The position numbers and the translations under genes were made by a program. A stretch of 64,000 bases of DNA. It comes from Symbiodinium natans. Its lineage: Eukaryota > Sar > Dinophyceae > Suessiales > Symbiodiniaceae. The notes under the pieces are model-generated. The model did not search any database. It saw nothing but the letters and a program-made list of their open reading frames with translations, and was not told where the DNA came from. The stretch is from assembly GCA_905221605.1 (NCBI GenBank), contig CAJNDS010002163.1, positions 1 to 64,000 on the forward strand. The letters run 5' to 3'. Within the stretch, counting starts at the first letter, position 1. Each line of letters begins with the position of its first letter. Positions 30,691 through 41,560 of the stretch are shown one piece after another.

Positions 30691-30772
30691 CTGCTTAAGA
30701 ACCCCACAAATATTCTTTCTTATAAGGGAAATAAAGGGATTACCATCTCATATGTTTGGGGTTCTGAAGCAA
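30691..30772. mobile_element. Family H element
   Basis: Inverted ends CTTAAGAACCCCACAAAT and ATGTTTGGGGTTCTGAAG. The ends recur at 55476-55586, where a T/G homopolymer tract fills the middle, and as a single end near 39395-39412. Confidence 0.6.
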
Positions 30773-30817
30773 ATCGTGGAAATCTAGCTTCTCAGAATCC
30801 CTCAAATTATATATTAG

Positions 30818-30943
30818 GATCCCTGGCGCAATTTAAGAAGCTATTTCCCTGACTTACTGACCGCTTTCTTTTGGGATCCCAAGCACAAAACAACCAGAAA
30901 TACGAACAATGAGAGCAAGACTGAAGCAATGGAAGGGGCTGGA
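30818..30943 (+). CDS. Exon, unknown protein
   Basis: ATATTAG|GATCCC: DPWRNLRSYFPDLLTAFFWD then PKHKTTRNTNNESKTEAME. The sequence GGGGCTGGATG follows and recurs at 31027, a possible target duplication around a short intron. Confidence 0.5.
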
Positions 30944-31050
30944 TGTCGTAGTGTTAAGAGATTGAGGGTTTAGGGTTTCGGATTTAGGGTTTAGGGTATA
31001 GGGATTGCGTAAATTTACAAAATCGAGGGGCTGGATGCATGATCTTCTAG

Positions 31051-31135
31051 ACTTGAGCGTCTTTTAGTTCAGGACGTCAACCAAAAATGCGCTAAGGCAC
31101 TCGCCGCTCAAGCTAAGAAATGGATGAAGAAATAG
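31051..31135 (+). CDS. Terminal exon, unknown protein
   Basis: CTTCTAG|ACTTGAG: LERLLVQDVNQKCAKALAAQ then AKKWMKK and TAG. Probably the same gene as 30818-30943; junction not settled. Confidence 0.5.
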
Positions 31136-31309
31136 AGGGTGCCAACCGCAATCCCTACACCCGGCCCTACATCATAAACCCTGATAAATAAATAAATAAA
31201 TAAATATATATATATATATATGTATGGGATGAGTCTCTGAGCACCCGAACTACCCCCTGATACGTTCAGGTGAGACTGATCTAATCTCCAACCCTCCAGC
31301 CTCAAACTC

Positions 31310-31460
31310 CAACCCCCAACCCGGTCAAAGCGCGTTTCGGGTCCGCTCGACCGTGAACGGGGGTGTGCGTTTCAGGTCCGCCGTGCGTGGCCGCGGAGGT
31401 GCGTTTCAGGCCCTGCTGGACTGCGTTTCGTACAGGCCAAGGTGCGTTTCAGGTCCGGCA
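31310..31460. repeat. GC-rich repeat with GTGCGTTTCAGGTCCG core
   Basis: Five irregularly spaced copies of TGCGTTTC(A/G)GG with differing linkers. Confidence 0.8.
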
Positions 31461-32395
31461 CCCCTAAACCCTAAACCCTAAACCCTAAACCCTAAACCCT
31501 AAACCCTAAACCCTAAACCCTAAACCCTAAACCCTAAACCCTAAACCCTAAACCCTAAACCCTAAACTGAACCCTAAAGCCCAATCAAACGTTAACCCTT
31601 AACCCTAAACAGCGCCGCCCAAGGTGTATTTAGGGACTCTATAAAGTTGTACCCTTGGGTTGAGGGACCCTTTTCAAGATCCTCTGGGGAGAATGAAGAG
31701 GGGTCCAGACAGCGAGGTACCGGTGCTGAGTTGACACTTTGTGCCGCCCTAAACTAAAACCTAAAACCTAAAACCTAAACCCTAAACCCTAAACCTTAAG
31801 CCCTGAACCCTAAACCCTAGACCCTCAACCGAAAAACCTAAACCGTAAACCCTAAACCCTAAACTCAAAACCCTAAACCCTAAACCCGAAACCCTAAACC
31901 CGAAACCCTAAACCCTAAAACCTAAACCCCAAACCCTAAAACCTAAACCCTAAACCCCCTAAACCTTACAACCTAAACCCTAAACCCTAAACCCTAAACC
32001 CTAAACCCTAAGCCCTAAACCCCTAAACCCTAAACCGTAAACCCTAAACCGTAAACCCTAAACCCTAAACCCTAAACTCGAAACCCTAAACCCTAAACCC
32101 TAAAACCTAAACCCCAAACCCTAAAGCCTAAAGCCTAAAGCCTAAACCCCCTAAACCTTACAACCTAAACCCTAAACCCTAAACCCTAAACCCTAAACCC
32201 TAAACCCTAAACCCTAAACCCTAAGCCGTAAACCCTAAGCCCTAAACCCTAAGCCCTAAACCCTAAACTGTAAACCCTAAACCGTAAACCCTAAACCCTA
32301 AACCCTAAACTCGAAACCCCAAACCCGAACCCTAAACCCGAAACCCTACACCCTAAAACCTAATACCCAAACCCTAAACCCTAAACCATAAGTAG
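31460..32395. repeat. Long telomere-like block (CCCTAAA)
   Basis: Over 900 bp with one unique insert (31600-31740). Blocks of AAACCTAAAA, CCCGAAA, CCGTAAA and CCCTAAG variants recur in the same order twice (31900-32100 and 32100-32290), suggesting a duplication of about 180 bp within the array. Confidence 0.9.
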
Positions 32396-32530
32396 TGCGC
32401 CTGAAATGCACCATGTGTGCGTCTGAAATGCCCCCTGTGTGGTTCTGAATTGTCTCCCGTCTGGTTCCTGAGCACCGGACCTGAAATTGGTACCTGAAAC
32501 GACCCTAGGTGCGTCAGAACCGTACAACAC
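32395..32530. repeat. Repeat with TGCGTCTGAAATGC core, reverse of the 31310 block
   Basis: Copies GTGCGCCTGAAATGCACC, GTGCGTCTGAAATGCCCC, GTGGTTCTGAATTG and GGACCTGAAATTGG. GGACCTGAAA is the complement of TTTCAGGTCC on the other side of the telomere block. Confidence 0.75.
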
Positions 32531-32643
32531 TCCCCCCAACCCTCAACCCCAAACCCTAATCCCGAAACCCTAAACTCTAAACCCTAAACCCTAAACCCTA
32601 CACCCTAAACCGCCCTCTTAAAGCGCTTCATTTCGTCCCCAAG

Positions 32644-32708
32644 GCTCCGTGATGCCCTCGCGGCCAAGTGCCGTCAGAGCAGCTGCGCCGCCCTGGTCGG
32701 CTCAAAGC
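32644..32708 (+). CDS. Exon preceded by a family C end
   Basis: CATTTCGTCCCCAAG|GCTCC: the family C end gives the acceptor, then LRDALAAKCRQSSCAALVGS. Confidence 0.5.
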
Positions 32709-32709
32709 T

Positions 32710-33065
32710 TCGTTTAGGGTTTAGGGTTTAGGGTTAAGGGTTTAGGGTTTAGGGTTTAGGGTTTAGGGTTAAGGGTTAAGGGTTAAGGGTTAAGGGTTAA
32801 GGGTTAAGGGTTAAGGGTTAAGGGTTAAGGGTTTAGGGTTTAGGGTTTAGGGTTTAGGGTTTAGGGTTTAGGGTTTAGGGTTTAGGGTTTAGGGTTTAGG
32901 GTTTAGGGTTTAGGGTTTAGGGGTAGGGTTTAGGGTTTAGGGTTTAGGGTTTAGGGTTTAGGGTTTAGGGTTTAGGGTTTAGGGTTTAGGGTTTAGGGTT
33001 TAGGGTTTAGGGTTTAGGGGACTTTTGGGGTTCGAGGGGTTTGGGTTTAGGGTTTAGGGTTTAGG
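32710..33065. repeat. Telomere-like array (TTTAGGG) with a TTAAGGG sub-block
   Basis: About 45 units; a run of nine TTAAGGG units at 32766-32830 sits between pure TTTAGGG stretches. Confidence 0.93.
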
Positions 33066-33370
33066 GCGAGGCGACTTTTGGGGTTCGAGGGGCTTTGCGC
33101 ATTAGGGGTTTAGGGTTTAGGGTTGGGGGTTTCCGGCTTAGGGTTTGGGGCTGTTGGGGTTGAGGGTTTGGGGTTTGGGTTTTAGGTTTGGAGTTTCAGG
33201 TTGTAGGTTTTTTCAGAGCTTCGGCGGTCAAACAAACCTACCCTAAACCCTATGCCCTACCCCCCAAACCCTAAACTCTAAAACTTAAACCCTAACCCCT
33301 AAACCCGAAAACCCCACATCCCCAAACCGTAGAAAGGCTGAGGGATAACGAAGTCTTGGGCTTCATGCAG

Positions 33371-33518
33371 ATCTGTTCCATTCAGCTTTGCACATGCTCA
33401 AACCGCTTTGCATGACTGCTTCCGTTGCTTCGGCGTCTGCAAAGCGAACTCTCGCACAAGCGCCCTGCTGGAACCAGCCCTTGACATCACCTCAGCTGAC
33501 GTGATCGAACCTGTGTGA
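33371..33518 (+). CDS. Terminal exon, about 48 residues, unknown protein
   Basis: CATGCAG|ATCTG: SVPFSFAHAQTALHDCFRCF, GVCKANSRTSALLEPALDI, TSADVIEPV and TGA. The frame is also open further upstream. Confidence 0.55.
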
Positions 33519-33640
33519 GGTAGGGAGGCTGAGGGCTGGAGCCTTTCTCATGTGAACAGGAATTGGGACCAAAAACACGGGGGCGAACTTCAAACCCCAA
33601 ACCCTAAAACCTTAAACCCTTCAACCCGAAGCTCTCGGAG

Positions 33641-33692
33641 GCTTTGTGGGAATTGGGCCCGCCAACCTTTGAGGCCGTGATTTATATGGGAG
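33641..33692 (+). CDS. Exon followed by a family G element
   Basis: CTCGGAG|GCTTTG: ALWELGPPTFEAVIYMG, then GTTTACGAAAATAGGGG starts the element. Confidence 0.48.
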
Positions 33693-33788
33693 TTTACGAA
33701 AATAGGGGACCCCTATGCTCGACCCCTGAATTGTAGGATTTCCTTAAACTCAGGAATCCGATAAGGTACCGGTATTTTCGGAAACCAC
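33689..33788. mobile_element. Family G element, second copy
   Basis: Ends GTTTACGAAAATAGGGGACC and GGTATTTTCGGAAACC. It directly follows the plus-strand exon at 33641-33692, so it is probably the 5-prime part of an intron. Confidence 0.55.
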
Positions 33789-34029
33789 CATATACCCGGG
33801 TATAGGGTTTAGGGTCTATGGCTCCCACAACCCTAAACCCTCAACCCTAAACCATCCGCAACCCTAAACCCTAACGTCTTCACAGGCACGAAGCCTGAGA
33901 AACTCCTATGGTCCCTGAACTCTGTACACAACCGTAAAACCTAAAACCCCTTAAACCCTGCACTAAGCCCTAAACCCTTATTCCAACACCAAAACCCCCT
34001 TTTAAGCTCTAAACCCCGAACCCTAGATT

Positions 34030-34101
34030 AAGCTCTGGATGCCGGAAGCTCCGGCCTCCGCGCCCATGAGCTGGGCCGTGTGGACCATGGCCACGTCCTT
34101 C
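34030..34101 (-). CDS. Internal exon, unknown protein
   Basis: Reads PKDVAMVHTAQLMGAEAGA then SGIQSL after CCAAAAG. Confidence 0.48.
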
Positions 34102-34214
34102 GGCTTTTGGAGTTGAAGGGTGTGGGGGGTTTGGGGTTTGGGGCTTAGGGTCTAGGGTCTAGGGTTTAGGGTTAGGGGTGTGGGTTTTTTGGTTTTAGGG
34201 TTTAGGGCAAAGGC

Positions 34215-34560
34215 TTCACACACAACGGTCATAAAAATAGCGGGCAAAGGTCACCACAACGTCGAACAATTGGCGGGCAAGGTGCTTACAAGGTCATAAA
34301 ATGTCACTACAAGGTCATATTATGGACCTTGTAGGGTCCTTGCCCTTGCCTGCTAGTTGTATGACAAACAGCGGCAAGGTCAACAAAAATTTGCGGCAAG
34401 TCCTTACAAGGTCATACAATTGGCGGTACAAGGTCCTTGCAAGGTCATTTTCTGGACCTTGTAGGGACCTTGCTCGCCAATTTCATGACCTTGTGGGAAC
34501 CTTGCTAGCTTTTTTCAATGACCTTGTAGGGACCTTGCCCGCAAAGCCATTCATATCTAT
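34215..34560. repeat. Palindrome-rich element built from CAAGGTCAT units
   Basis: Left half has GGCGGGCAAGGTGCTTACAA and GGTCATAAAATG; right half has ATGACCTTGTAGGGACCTTG and CCCGC. At least four direct and four inverted copies of a 25-30 bp unit. Open on plus for 90 codons but repetitive, so not called as a gene. Confidence 0.7.
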
Positions 34561-34617
34561 ACTGTATATGTGAGGGTGGTTTAGGGTTTAGGGGTTTAGG
34601 GGTTTCGGGGTTTCGGG

Positions 34618-34710
34618 GTTTATAGGGCTTTATAGGGGTTTATAGGGGTTTATAGGGGTTTATAGGGGTTTATAGGGGTTTATAGGGGTTTATAAGGGTT
34701 TATAGGGGTT
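34618..34710. repeat. Minisatellite, unit GGGGTTTATA
   Basis: About nine 10-bp units, one variant (AAGGGTTTAT). Looks like a telomere unit with a TATA insert. Confidence 0.9.
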
Positions 34711-34754
34711 TCGGGGTTTAGGGGTTTAAAGGCTCAAGGACTCCCATGCCTCTT

Positions 34755-34860
34755 GAGGCCTAAGAAAAAATGGCTACCCTTTTGGGTTTGAAGAGTTTAG
34801 GCTCCCCAATGAGGCCTACTCCGGGTCCTAGAAGCCCTACTCTGGGTCCTAGTAGCCCTA
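34755..34860. mobile_element. Family E element with a duplicated end
   Basis: AAATGGCTACCCTTTTGGG … then GCCTACTCCGGGTCCTAGAA followed at once by a second copy, GCCCTACTCTGGGTCCTAGTA. The repeated end suggests nested or partial re-insertion. Confidence 0.55.
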
Positions 34861-34941
34861 AACCCTAAACCCTAAACCCTAAACCCTAAACCCTAAACCC
34901 TAAACCCTAAACCCTAAACTCTGGGCCGTAGGCTTCCAAGG

Positions 34942-34998
34942 TCAGGCCTCGTCAGAGTCCTCCTCTGCCAAGACCACCTCACCGGCCCGGTCCAGTGC
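34942..34998 (-). CDS. Terminal exon, acidic tail
   Basis: CTCCAG|GCACTG, phase 0: ALDRAGEVVLAEEDSDEA and TGA. Confidence 0.52.
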   Translation of the reverse strand, partial: ALDRAGEVVLAEEDSDEA

Positions 34999-35004
34999 CT
35001 GGAG

Positions 35005-35220
35005 GGTTTAGGGTTAAGGGTTTGGGGCTTAGGGTTTGGGTTTAGGGTTTAGGGTTTAGGGTTTAGGGTTTAGGGTTTAGGGTTTAGGGTTTAGGGTTTA
35101 GGGTTTAGGGTTTAGGGTTTAGGGTTTAGGGTGTAGGGTTTAGGGTTTAGGGTTTAGGGCTTAGTGTGTAGGGTTTAAGGCCTGTGAGGGTTTAGGGCTT
35201 AGGGTTTCGGGTTTAGGGTG
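35005..35220. repeat. Telomere-like array (TTTAGGG)
   Basis: About 20 uniform units with degenerate flanks. Right side of the terminal exon 34942-34998. Confidence 0.92.
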
Positions 35221-35540
35221 TCTGGGTAGGGAATTTGGGACATTTTCTTAAATCTTTTCAAGCTACAGGAGGATATACAGTACACAATTCCCTGATTCTC
35301 TACTCAGAACCAGCAAGGCACTCTAAGCCCTTGGCCCCTTTTAGCCTGAAAGCCATGAGCCCAAACCCTAAACCCCTAAACCGCTAAACCGCCAAACCGC
35401 TAAACCCCTAAACCCCTACACCCCTACACCCCTAAACCCCTAAACCCCTAGACCTCTAAACCCCTAATCCCCTAGTCCCCTGAACCCTAAATCCCTACCC
35501 CTAAAAGCCTTTGAGCCGTACACCATGAACCCCAAACCTC

Positions 35541-35617
35541 TCCTCGCACTCCATCTCCCTGTGGCGCGTGGACTCGTACTGTGCGGACTGCCAGCGGGAC
35601 TGGACGGCCATGTGCTC
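35541..35617 (-). CDS. Internal exon, unknown protein
   Basis: AGCCAG|GAGCAC: EHMAVQSRWQSAQYESTRH then REMECEER. Likely coiled or helical. Confidence 0.52.
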
Positions 35618-36246
35618 CTGGCTGTGTTTCGGGTTTAGGGTTCGAGGCTCCTACAGAAGTTTAGGGTTTGGGGTTTAGGGTTTAGGGTTTAGTGCCTTTG
35701 GGGTGCTGGGGGGGGGGGGGGGGGGGGGGGGGAGGACGTTTGGTATGTTTTCAGGGTTTGGGGCTTTATGGCATCGCAGCTTCGCGGCTTTTAGGAGGGT
35801 CAACATTGTCTTTTGGGGCGTATGTCAACAATATCAGTACATGGGGATATATTCTTATCCACTTATCCAATCTCGCGCGCCCCTAGCAATACCAAGCCTA
35901 AGCAAAGCTACCCTAAATGCTCAAAGTTTGGAGTCCTTACCATGTGGAGCCCATAAAGTATCCGAAGGACCTAGCTAGCAAGAGAACCCCCTAAACCCTA
36001 AACCTGAAACCCTAAACCCTAAACCCTAAACCCTAAACCCTAAACCCTAAACCCTAAACCCTAAACCCTAAACCCTAAACCCTAAACCCTAAACCCTAAA
36101 CCCGAGCCCAGGTTTAGGAGAGGCGCTGATGCTGGCGCCATGGACATCTGTCGCAGGCCTGCGTGGCGGCGCAAGGCTCAGTCGTTTAGGGTTCAGGGAC
36201 CCTAAACCCTAAACCCTCAACCCTCAACCCTAAACCCTAAACCCTG

Positions 36247-36462
36247 ATATGCATATACATATATGCATATATACATATATACATATATGCATATATACAT
36301 ATATACATATATACGTATATACATATATACATATATACAGATATACATATATTCATATATACATGTATACATGTATACATGTATACATATATACATATAT
36401 ACATATATACATATATACATATATACATATATACATATATACATATATACATATATACATAT

Positions 36463-36498
<36 letters not shown>

Positions 36499-36500
36499 GC
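36247..36500. repeat. Microsatellite (ATATAC/ATATAT)
   Basis: Octamer ATATACAT dominates, with GTATACAT and ATATGCAT patches, then pure AT, then a C-run at 36504-36517. Confidence 0.95.
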
Positions 36501-36889
36501 TCACCCCCCCCCCCCCTACGACAGACCCCGGAAGCGAAAAAAAGGCTACGGACAGCATAGCTGCACACAGCAGCCAGACACGTTAACAAACAATAGATAT
36601 ATACATATATATATATGTGTGTGTATATCTATATATGGTACCTCCCCTCCCAAAAAAAAAACGTCTCCCTATGCTCTTCCCTGAAGTCCGACAGATAGGG
36701 TTTTACTAATTCATTAAATATTCACTCAACTTCACAGATTTGTCTACCGTAATTGATTTCAAACACTTTCGTTAACTTCGTTGATTCCAAAAAGCTTAAT
36801 TCACATAATTTGATCCACTTAGCAATTGCTCGAGCGAGTGCTCAAACAGAAGTGACCTGAACAATTTGCTGGACATCGTGGATTGCTAT

Positions 36890-38095
36890 TAATTTCAAGA
36901 AGATTGCTGTTAGTTTTACTTGGGTTCCTATTAAATTTAATAGGATTCATAGGGTTCGTATGAGTTCAATAGGAATCCCATTTAAATCAATAGGAAACCC
37001 ATTAAAATGAATGAGAACCCTATTGAAATTGAGACGAGTCTTTTGTGAAAACTTAGTAAGAATCCTAGTACAATCAATAAGAACCTGGTTGAAATACGTA
37101 GAAGCTTATTAAATGAACAGGGCTCCTATCAAATTTTCTTGGAGTCCTAAATTCAGAGGAATCATAGGAAGGCCATTGAAATGAATAGGAACCCTTTTGA
37201 ATTCATAGGAATGCTATAAAAATTAATAGGAACCTTACAAAAGAATCTATGAATTCTTTTAAGAGTAACAGGAATCCGTTTAACATGAAGATGAATCCTA
37301 TTAAAAGATAAGAGGAGCCAATAAAATTGTATAAAAAAAGTAACGTGGACGCTTTAAAACTTGAAACAATAAGAGTCGTACTGTTAGAACTATGATGAAC
37401 CCTATTAAAACTTTAATAAATAGGATTGCTAATAAAATTAATAAGAGTTACAATAACATTACTTCGAGTCCAAGTGAAATGAATAGGGAACAGGATTTAA
37501 AAGCATAATCGGAGCACTGTGGAATCTAGTAGGAATCCTATGAACATTATTAGGAATCCTGTCAACATGAATGAGAAACCCTGCTAAAATGAATACGAAG
37601 CCTATTCCAATTAATCAGAAGCCTGTTACATGAATAGGAAGCTTGTCAAAGCAAACGGAATCCAATTAGAAATTGTACGACATCTTATGAAAATGAACAA
37701 GAAGCCTATTGACATGAATAGGAATATGTTTAAAGTTTGTTATGATGCTTATTAAAATTCTTAGGCTAATTTATTAAAACTCTTATTAAAACTAACTAGG
37801 AATAAGAATGCTATTAAAATGACTAAGAATCGTATTCAAATTACTTGGCATTTGAGTAAAATGAATAGGAATCAATCTTAAACCCAATAAAGCCTTTAAT
37901 AGGCATCCTTTAAAATTCAATACGAACCTCATTAAACAAATACAGGAACCCTATTGAAAATCACTTTGAATGCTAGTAAAATGATTAGGAATCTGATTCA
38001 TTAAATAAGGACCCCCATTAAAGTGAACAGGAGTATTATCAAATTGAATAGGCAGCATAAATCATAATAAGGAATCATATAAGAAACCCTGAAAA
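36890..38095. repeat. AT-rich degenerate repeat, motif AATAGGAAnCCTATTAAAAT
   Basis: Scores of imperfect copies of AATAGGAA(T/C)CCTATTAAAATGA with a spacing of about 20-40 bp. The core AATAGGNNNCCTATT is itself palindromic. No reading frame. Confidence 0.8.
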
Positions 38096-38149
38096 AATCT
38101 TATCCAAACTCCAGTTTCCAAAATTCCAAAAACCAAAATCCACCCCAAA

Positions 38150-39085
38150 GGTTTGGATGGAAACTCGAACGGGAGCCTCAAAATCCAAAAATCGAGCAAA
38201 TTCCTCGAGTTTCCAAACTTCCAAAAATCCAAAAAAAACCACCCCAAGGTTTGGAATTTTGGAAACTCGAGGAATTTGCTCGATTTTTGGATGTTGAGGC
38301 TCCCGTTCGAGTTTCCAAAAATCCTAAACTTGGGTTGGAGTTTTTGGATTTTTGGAATTTTGGAAACTCGAGCGGGAGCCTCCAAATCCAAAAATCGAGC
38401 AAATTCCTCGAGTTTCCAAAATTCCAAAAATCCAAAAAAACCACCCCAAGGTTTGGAATTTTGGAAACTCGAGGAATTTGCTCGATTTTTGGATTTTGAG
38501 GCTCCCGTTCGAGTTTCCCAAAAATCCTAAACTTGGGTTGGAATTTTTGGATTTTTGGAATTTTGGAAACTCGAGCGGGAGCCTCCAAATCCAAAAATCG
38601 AGCAAATTCCTCGAGGTTCCAAAATTCCAAAAATCCAAAAAAATCACCCCAAGGTTTGGAATTTTGGAAACTCGAGGAATTTGCTCGATTTTTGGATTTT
38701 GACGCTCCCGCTCGAGTTTCCAAAAATCCGAAACTTGGGTTGGAGTTTTTGGATTTTTGGAATTTTGGAAACTCGAGGAATTTGTTCGATTTTTGGATTT
38801 TGAGGCTCCCGCTCGAGTTTCCAAAAATCCGAAACTTGGGTTGGAGTTTTTGGATTTTTGGAATTTTGGAAACTCGAGGAATTTGCTCGATTTTTGGATT
38901 TTGAGGCTCCCGCTCGAGTTTCCAAAAATCCGAAAATTGGGTTGGAATTTTTGGATTTTTGGAATTTTGGAAACTCGAGGAATTTGCTCGATTTTTGGAT
39001 TTTGAGGCTCCCGCTCGAGTTTCCAAAAATCCGAAACTTGGGTTGGAGTTTTTGGATTTTTGGAATTTTGGAAACTCGAGGAATT
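38150..39085. repeat. 101-bp satellite with inverted sub-units
   Basis: About nine units spaced about 101 bp. Core: ACTCGAGGAATTTGCTCGAT then TTTTGGATTTTGAGGCTCCC. The left part (38150-38720) alternates direct and inverted units and can fold into hairpins; the right part (38720-39085) is direct. 101 is not a multiple of three and there are hardly any stops, so several frames on both strands stay open for 100-360 codons. These are not genes. Confidence 0.9.
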
Positions 39086-39165
39086 TTGGAGTGTTGGTCT
39101 TCCGCCCCCTTCCTGGACAGACTGGAAATGCAATTCCAGGGTCTGTCGTAGGGGGGGGGGGGTGA

Positions 39166-39345
39166 CCATATATATATATATATATAATATACATATACAC
39201 AGATACATATATACATGTATATATATATATATACATGTATACATGTTTACATGTATACATATATGCATATATACACATATACGTCTATACATCTATACAT
39301 CTATACAACTATACATCTATACATCTATACATATTAAATATATGT
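39166..39345. repeat. Microsatellite (TATA/ATACAT)
   Basis: Follows a G-run (39151-39162) and mirrors the arrangement at 36247-36517 in reverse. Confidence 0.92.
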
Positions 39346-39969
39346 ATACATTCTTCCCTATAAGGGCAATATAGGGGTTGTTTCCTTTGATCTTCTGGGT
39401 TCTTAAGCAAGTCGTAGTTTGCCATCCTGAGGCCCTGACGCACGAATACGTTGCAAGTGAGCAAAAACAAAAAGTTAACACTAAGCAGCAAAAAAAGCCT
39501 GAAGCCTGAACCCTGAACCCTAAACCCTAAACCCTAAACCCTAAACCCCTAAACCCTAAACCCTAAACCCCTAGACCCTAAACCCTGAAGGAGTTAGGAA
39601 GAGGAGGCGGAGGAGGGTGCAAGTAGGATACTGCTGAAGATGGCTTAGGGTTCGTTACACCCATCCTGGACAAGCACGGAAGACCCAAACACAAAACGCA
39701 GTGTTTAGGGTTTAGGGTTAGGGTTCAGGGTTGAGGGTTCTTTGGAACCACCTGAAAAATTCTATGGCCCTTGCAAGACATGAACACACACACACACACA
39801 CACACATTCTGCAATGGTCCAGTCCATCCGGACGGGCCCTAAACCCTAAACCCTAAACCTTAAAACCTAAAGCCCTAAGCCCTAAGCCCTAACCCTAAAC
39901 CCTAAACCCTAAACCCTAAGCCCTAAACCCTGAAGCCCTACAGCCCTAAACCCTGAAGCCCCAAGCCAA

Positions 39970-40018
39970 GGCCTTCGGCACACAGGGCGCGAGAGCGGAT
40001 GGCGTGCTTCTTCACTGC
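39970..40018 (-). CDS. Internal exon, unknown protein
   Basis: GCCCAG|GCAGTG: AVKKHAIRSRALCAEG. Confidence 0.47.
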
Positions 40019-40264
40019 CTGGGCTTGCTGCGGTTTAGGGTTTAGGGTTTAGGGTGTAGGGTGTAGGGTGTAGGGTTAGGGTTTAGGGTTTAGGGTTTAG
40101 GGTTTAGGGTTTAGGGTGTAGGGTTTAGGGTTTAGGGTTTAGGGTTTAGGGTTTTGGGTTTAGGGTTTTGGGTTTAGGCTTTCGGTAGGCCCAAACCCGG
40201 AACCCTGAGCCGCCAAGAGGCTACTCTACGTCCCGAAACTCCTATTATTCAGGGCTTAAGGTTT

Positions 40265-40445
40265 CTGAAACCCTAAACCTGAAACCCTAAACCCTAAACC
40301 CTAAACCCTAAACCCCAAACCCCAAACCCTAAACCCTAAACCCTAAACCCTAAACCCTAAACCCTAAACCCTAAAACCCTGAACCCTAAACCCTAAACCC
40401 TAAAACCCTGAACCCTAAACCCTAAACCCGAAACCCCAAACCCCA
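40265..40445. repeat. Telomere-like array (CCCTAAA)
   Basis: Includes a duplicated stretch with AAAACCCTGAACCC at 40374 and 40403. Confidence 0.9.
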
Positions 40446-40447
40446 AG

Positions 40448-40485
40448 AGCACCCCGGCCTTGCACTTCCGAGACTGCTTCTCCAC
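40448..40485 (-). CDS. Short exon
   Basis: ACGCCAG|GTGGAG: VEKQSRKCKAG. C array left, T array right. Confidence 0.42.
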
Positions 40486-40905
40486 CTGGCGTTGGTTTCA
40501 GCATTTTGGTTTAGGGTTTAGGGTTTAGGGTTTAGGGTTTAGGGTTTAGGGTTTAGGGTTTAGGGTTTAGCACTAAGGACCCTCTTCTATACACTCAAAA
40601 GATTATCATGCTGATGATAAGAACCCTCCCCAAAACGGGTACCCCTGCCACATTGTGGGGAACAGCCCTGGAGCGGGCTTCAGAGGTTCATCTGAGGGTT
40701 GAGGGTCAGGGGTTTAGGGCTTAGGGTTTTGAGGCCCTAAACGCCCTGAGCAACACATCCCTAAACACCCTCAACCCGGTGGCACTAGGCAACCCCATTC
40801 ACTGACCCTAAAGCCCTAAAACGGCCTTCTGTTCATGTATTCCTTAGGGGGGTTTTTGGAGGTTGGTGGTTTTTCGGGGGTTTAAGGCCGTGATCACAGG
40901 TACCT

Positions 40906-40976
40906 TCAGTCAGGTGTCATGGCAATGGAGCTCACCAGCATTTCCCTCGCAGCTTGTGGCAGTCGCGACATCTTAT
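40906..40976 (-). CDS. Terminal exon, unknown protein
   Basis: Reads KMSRLPQAAREMLVSSIAMT then PD and TGA. Confidence 0.42.
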
Positions 40977-41261
40977 GCTAACCCTCAGCCTCCTCCCCCC
41001 CCCCCCCCTCCCCGCACTGACCCGAACTCCCCAAATCCTCCAACCACTAAAACAACGGCCCAAAAGCCCTAACACCCAAAACAATAAACCCCTAAAACCA
41101 ACCTCCTAAGCCCTAAACCCATAAACCAGCAAACCCCCAAAACCAACCTCCTGAATCTCATATAGGGGCCTTAAGGGAGTAGGGTTTTGGGGGCTTGTTA
41201 TTGTAAATTTCAAAAAGGGGCCATAAGGGAACACGATTGGTAATCTTTCCGACACCCATAT

Positions 41262-41337
41262 TCAATCACCCTGCTGCGCCCAGACCTCGCGAGCTGACTC
41301 CAGCTGCTGGAGGACGCGATCCCACTCCTCTGGGCTC
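41262..41337 (-). CDS. Terminal exon, unknown protein
   Basis: AGAAAAG|GAGCCC: SPEEWDRVLQQLESAREVWA then QQGD and TGA. Strong helix character; 76 nt in correct phase from the acceptor. Confidence 0.58.
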
Positions 41338-41479
41338 CTTTTCTGTAAGGTGTAAGGTTTAGACCCGTTGTTAGGGCTTAGGGTGTAGGGTTTAGGGTTT
41401 AGGGTTTAGGGTTTAGGGCTTAGGGTTTAGGGTTTAGGGTTTCGGGTTAGGGTGAAGGGTTCGGGGGTGGCCCGGGCAT

Positions 41480-41560
41480 CGGGTGGGAGATAGGTGGTGC
41501 ACCCCAAGATTTCTGAAGAAAGGCGTGCTCCCCGGGTGCGCGTCCACTGATGTGCAGCCC
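41480..41560 (-). CDS. Possible exon
   Basis: Reads GLHISGRAPGEHAFLQKSWG then APPISHPMPG. Confidence 0.4.

Noticed and set aside
34301-34573. 90-codon open frame on plus
   Set aside because: Built from the repeated CAAGGTCAT unit; no splice border or protein-like composition.
36105-36185. Another GC-rich island between C and T arrays
   Set aside because: Both strands are open with no deciding splice site.
36217-36684. Open frames rich in Tyr, Ile and Met
   Set aside because: Translations of the ATATAC microsatellite.
38062-39292. Long open frames of 320-366 codons on the minus strand
   Set aside because: They are translations of the 101-bp satellite; all frames and both strands are open, and the composition is repetitive.
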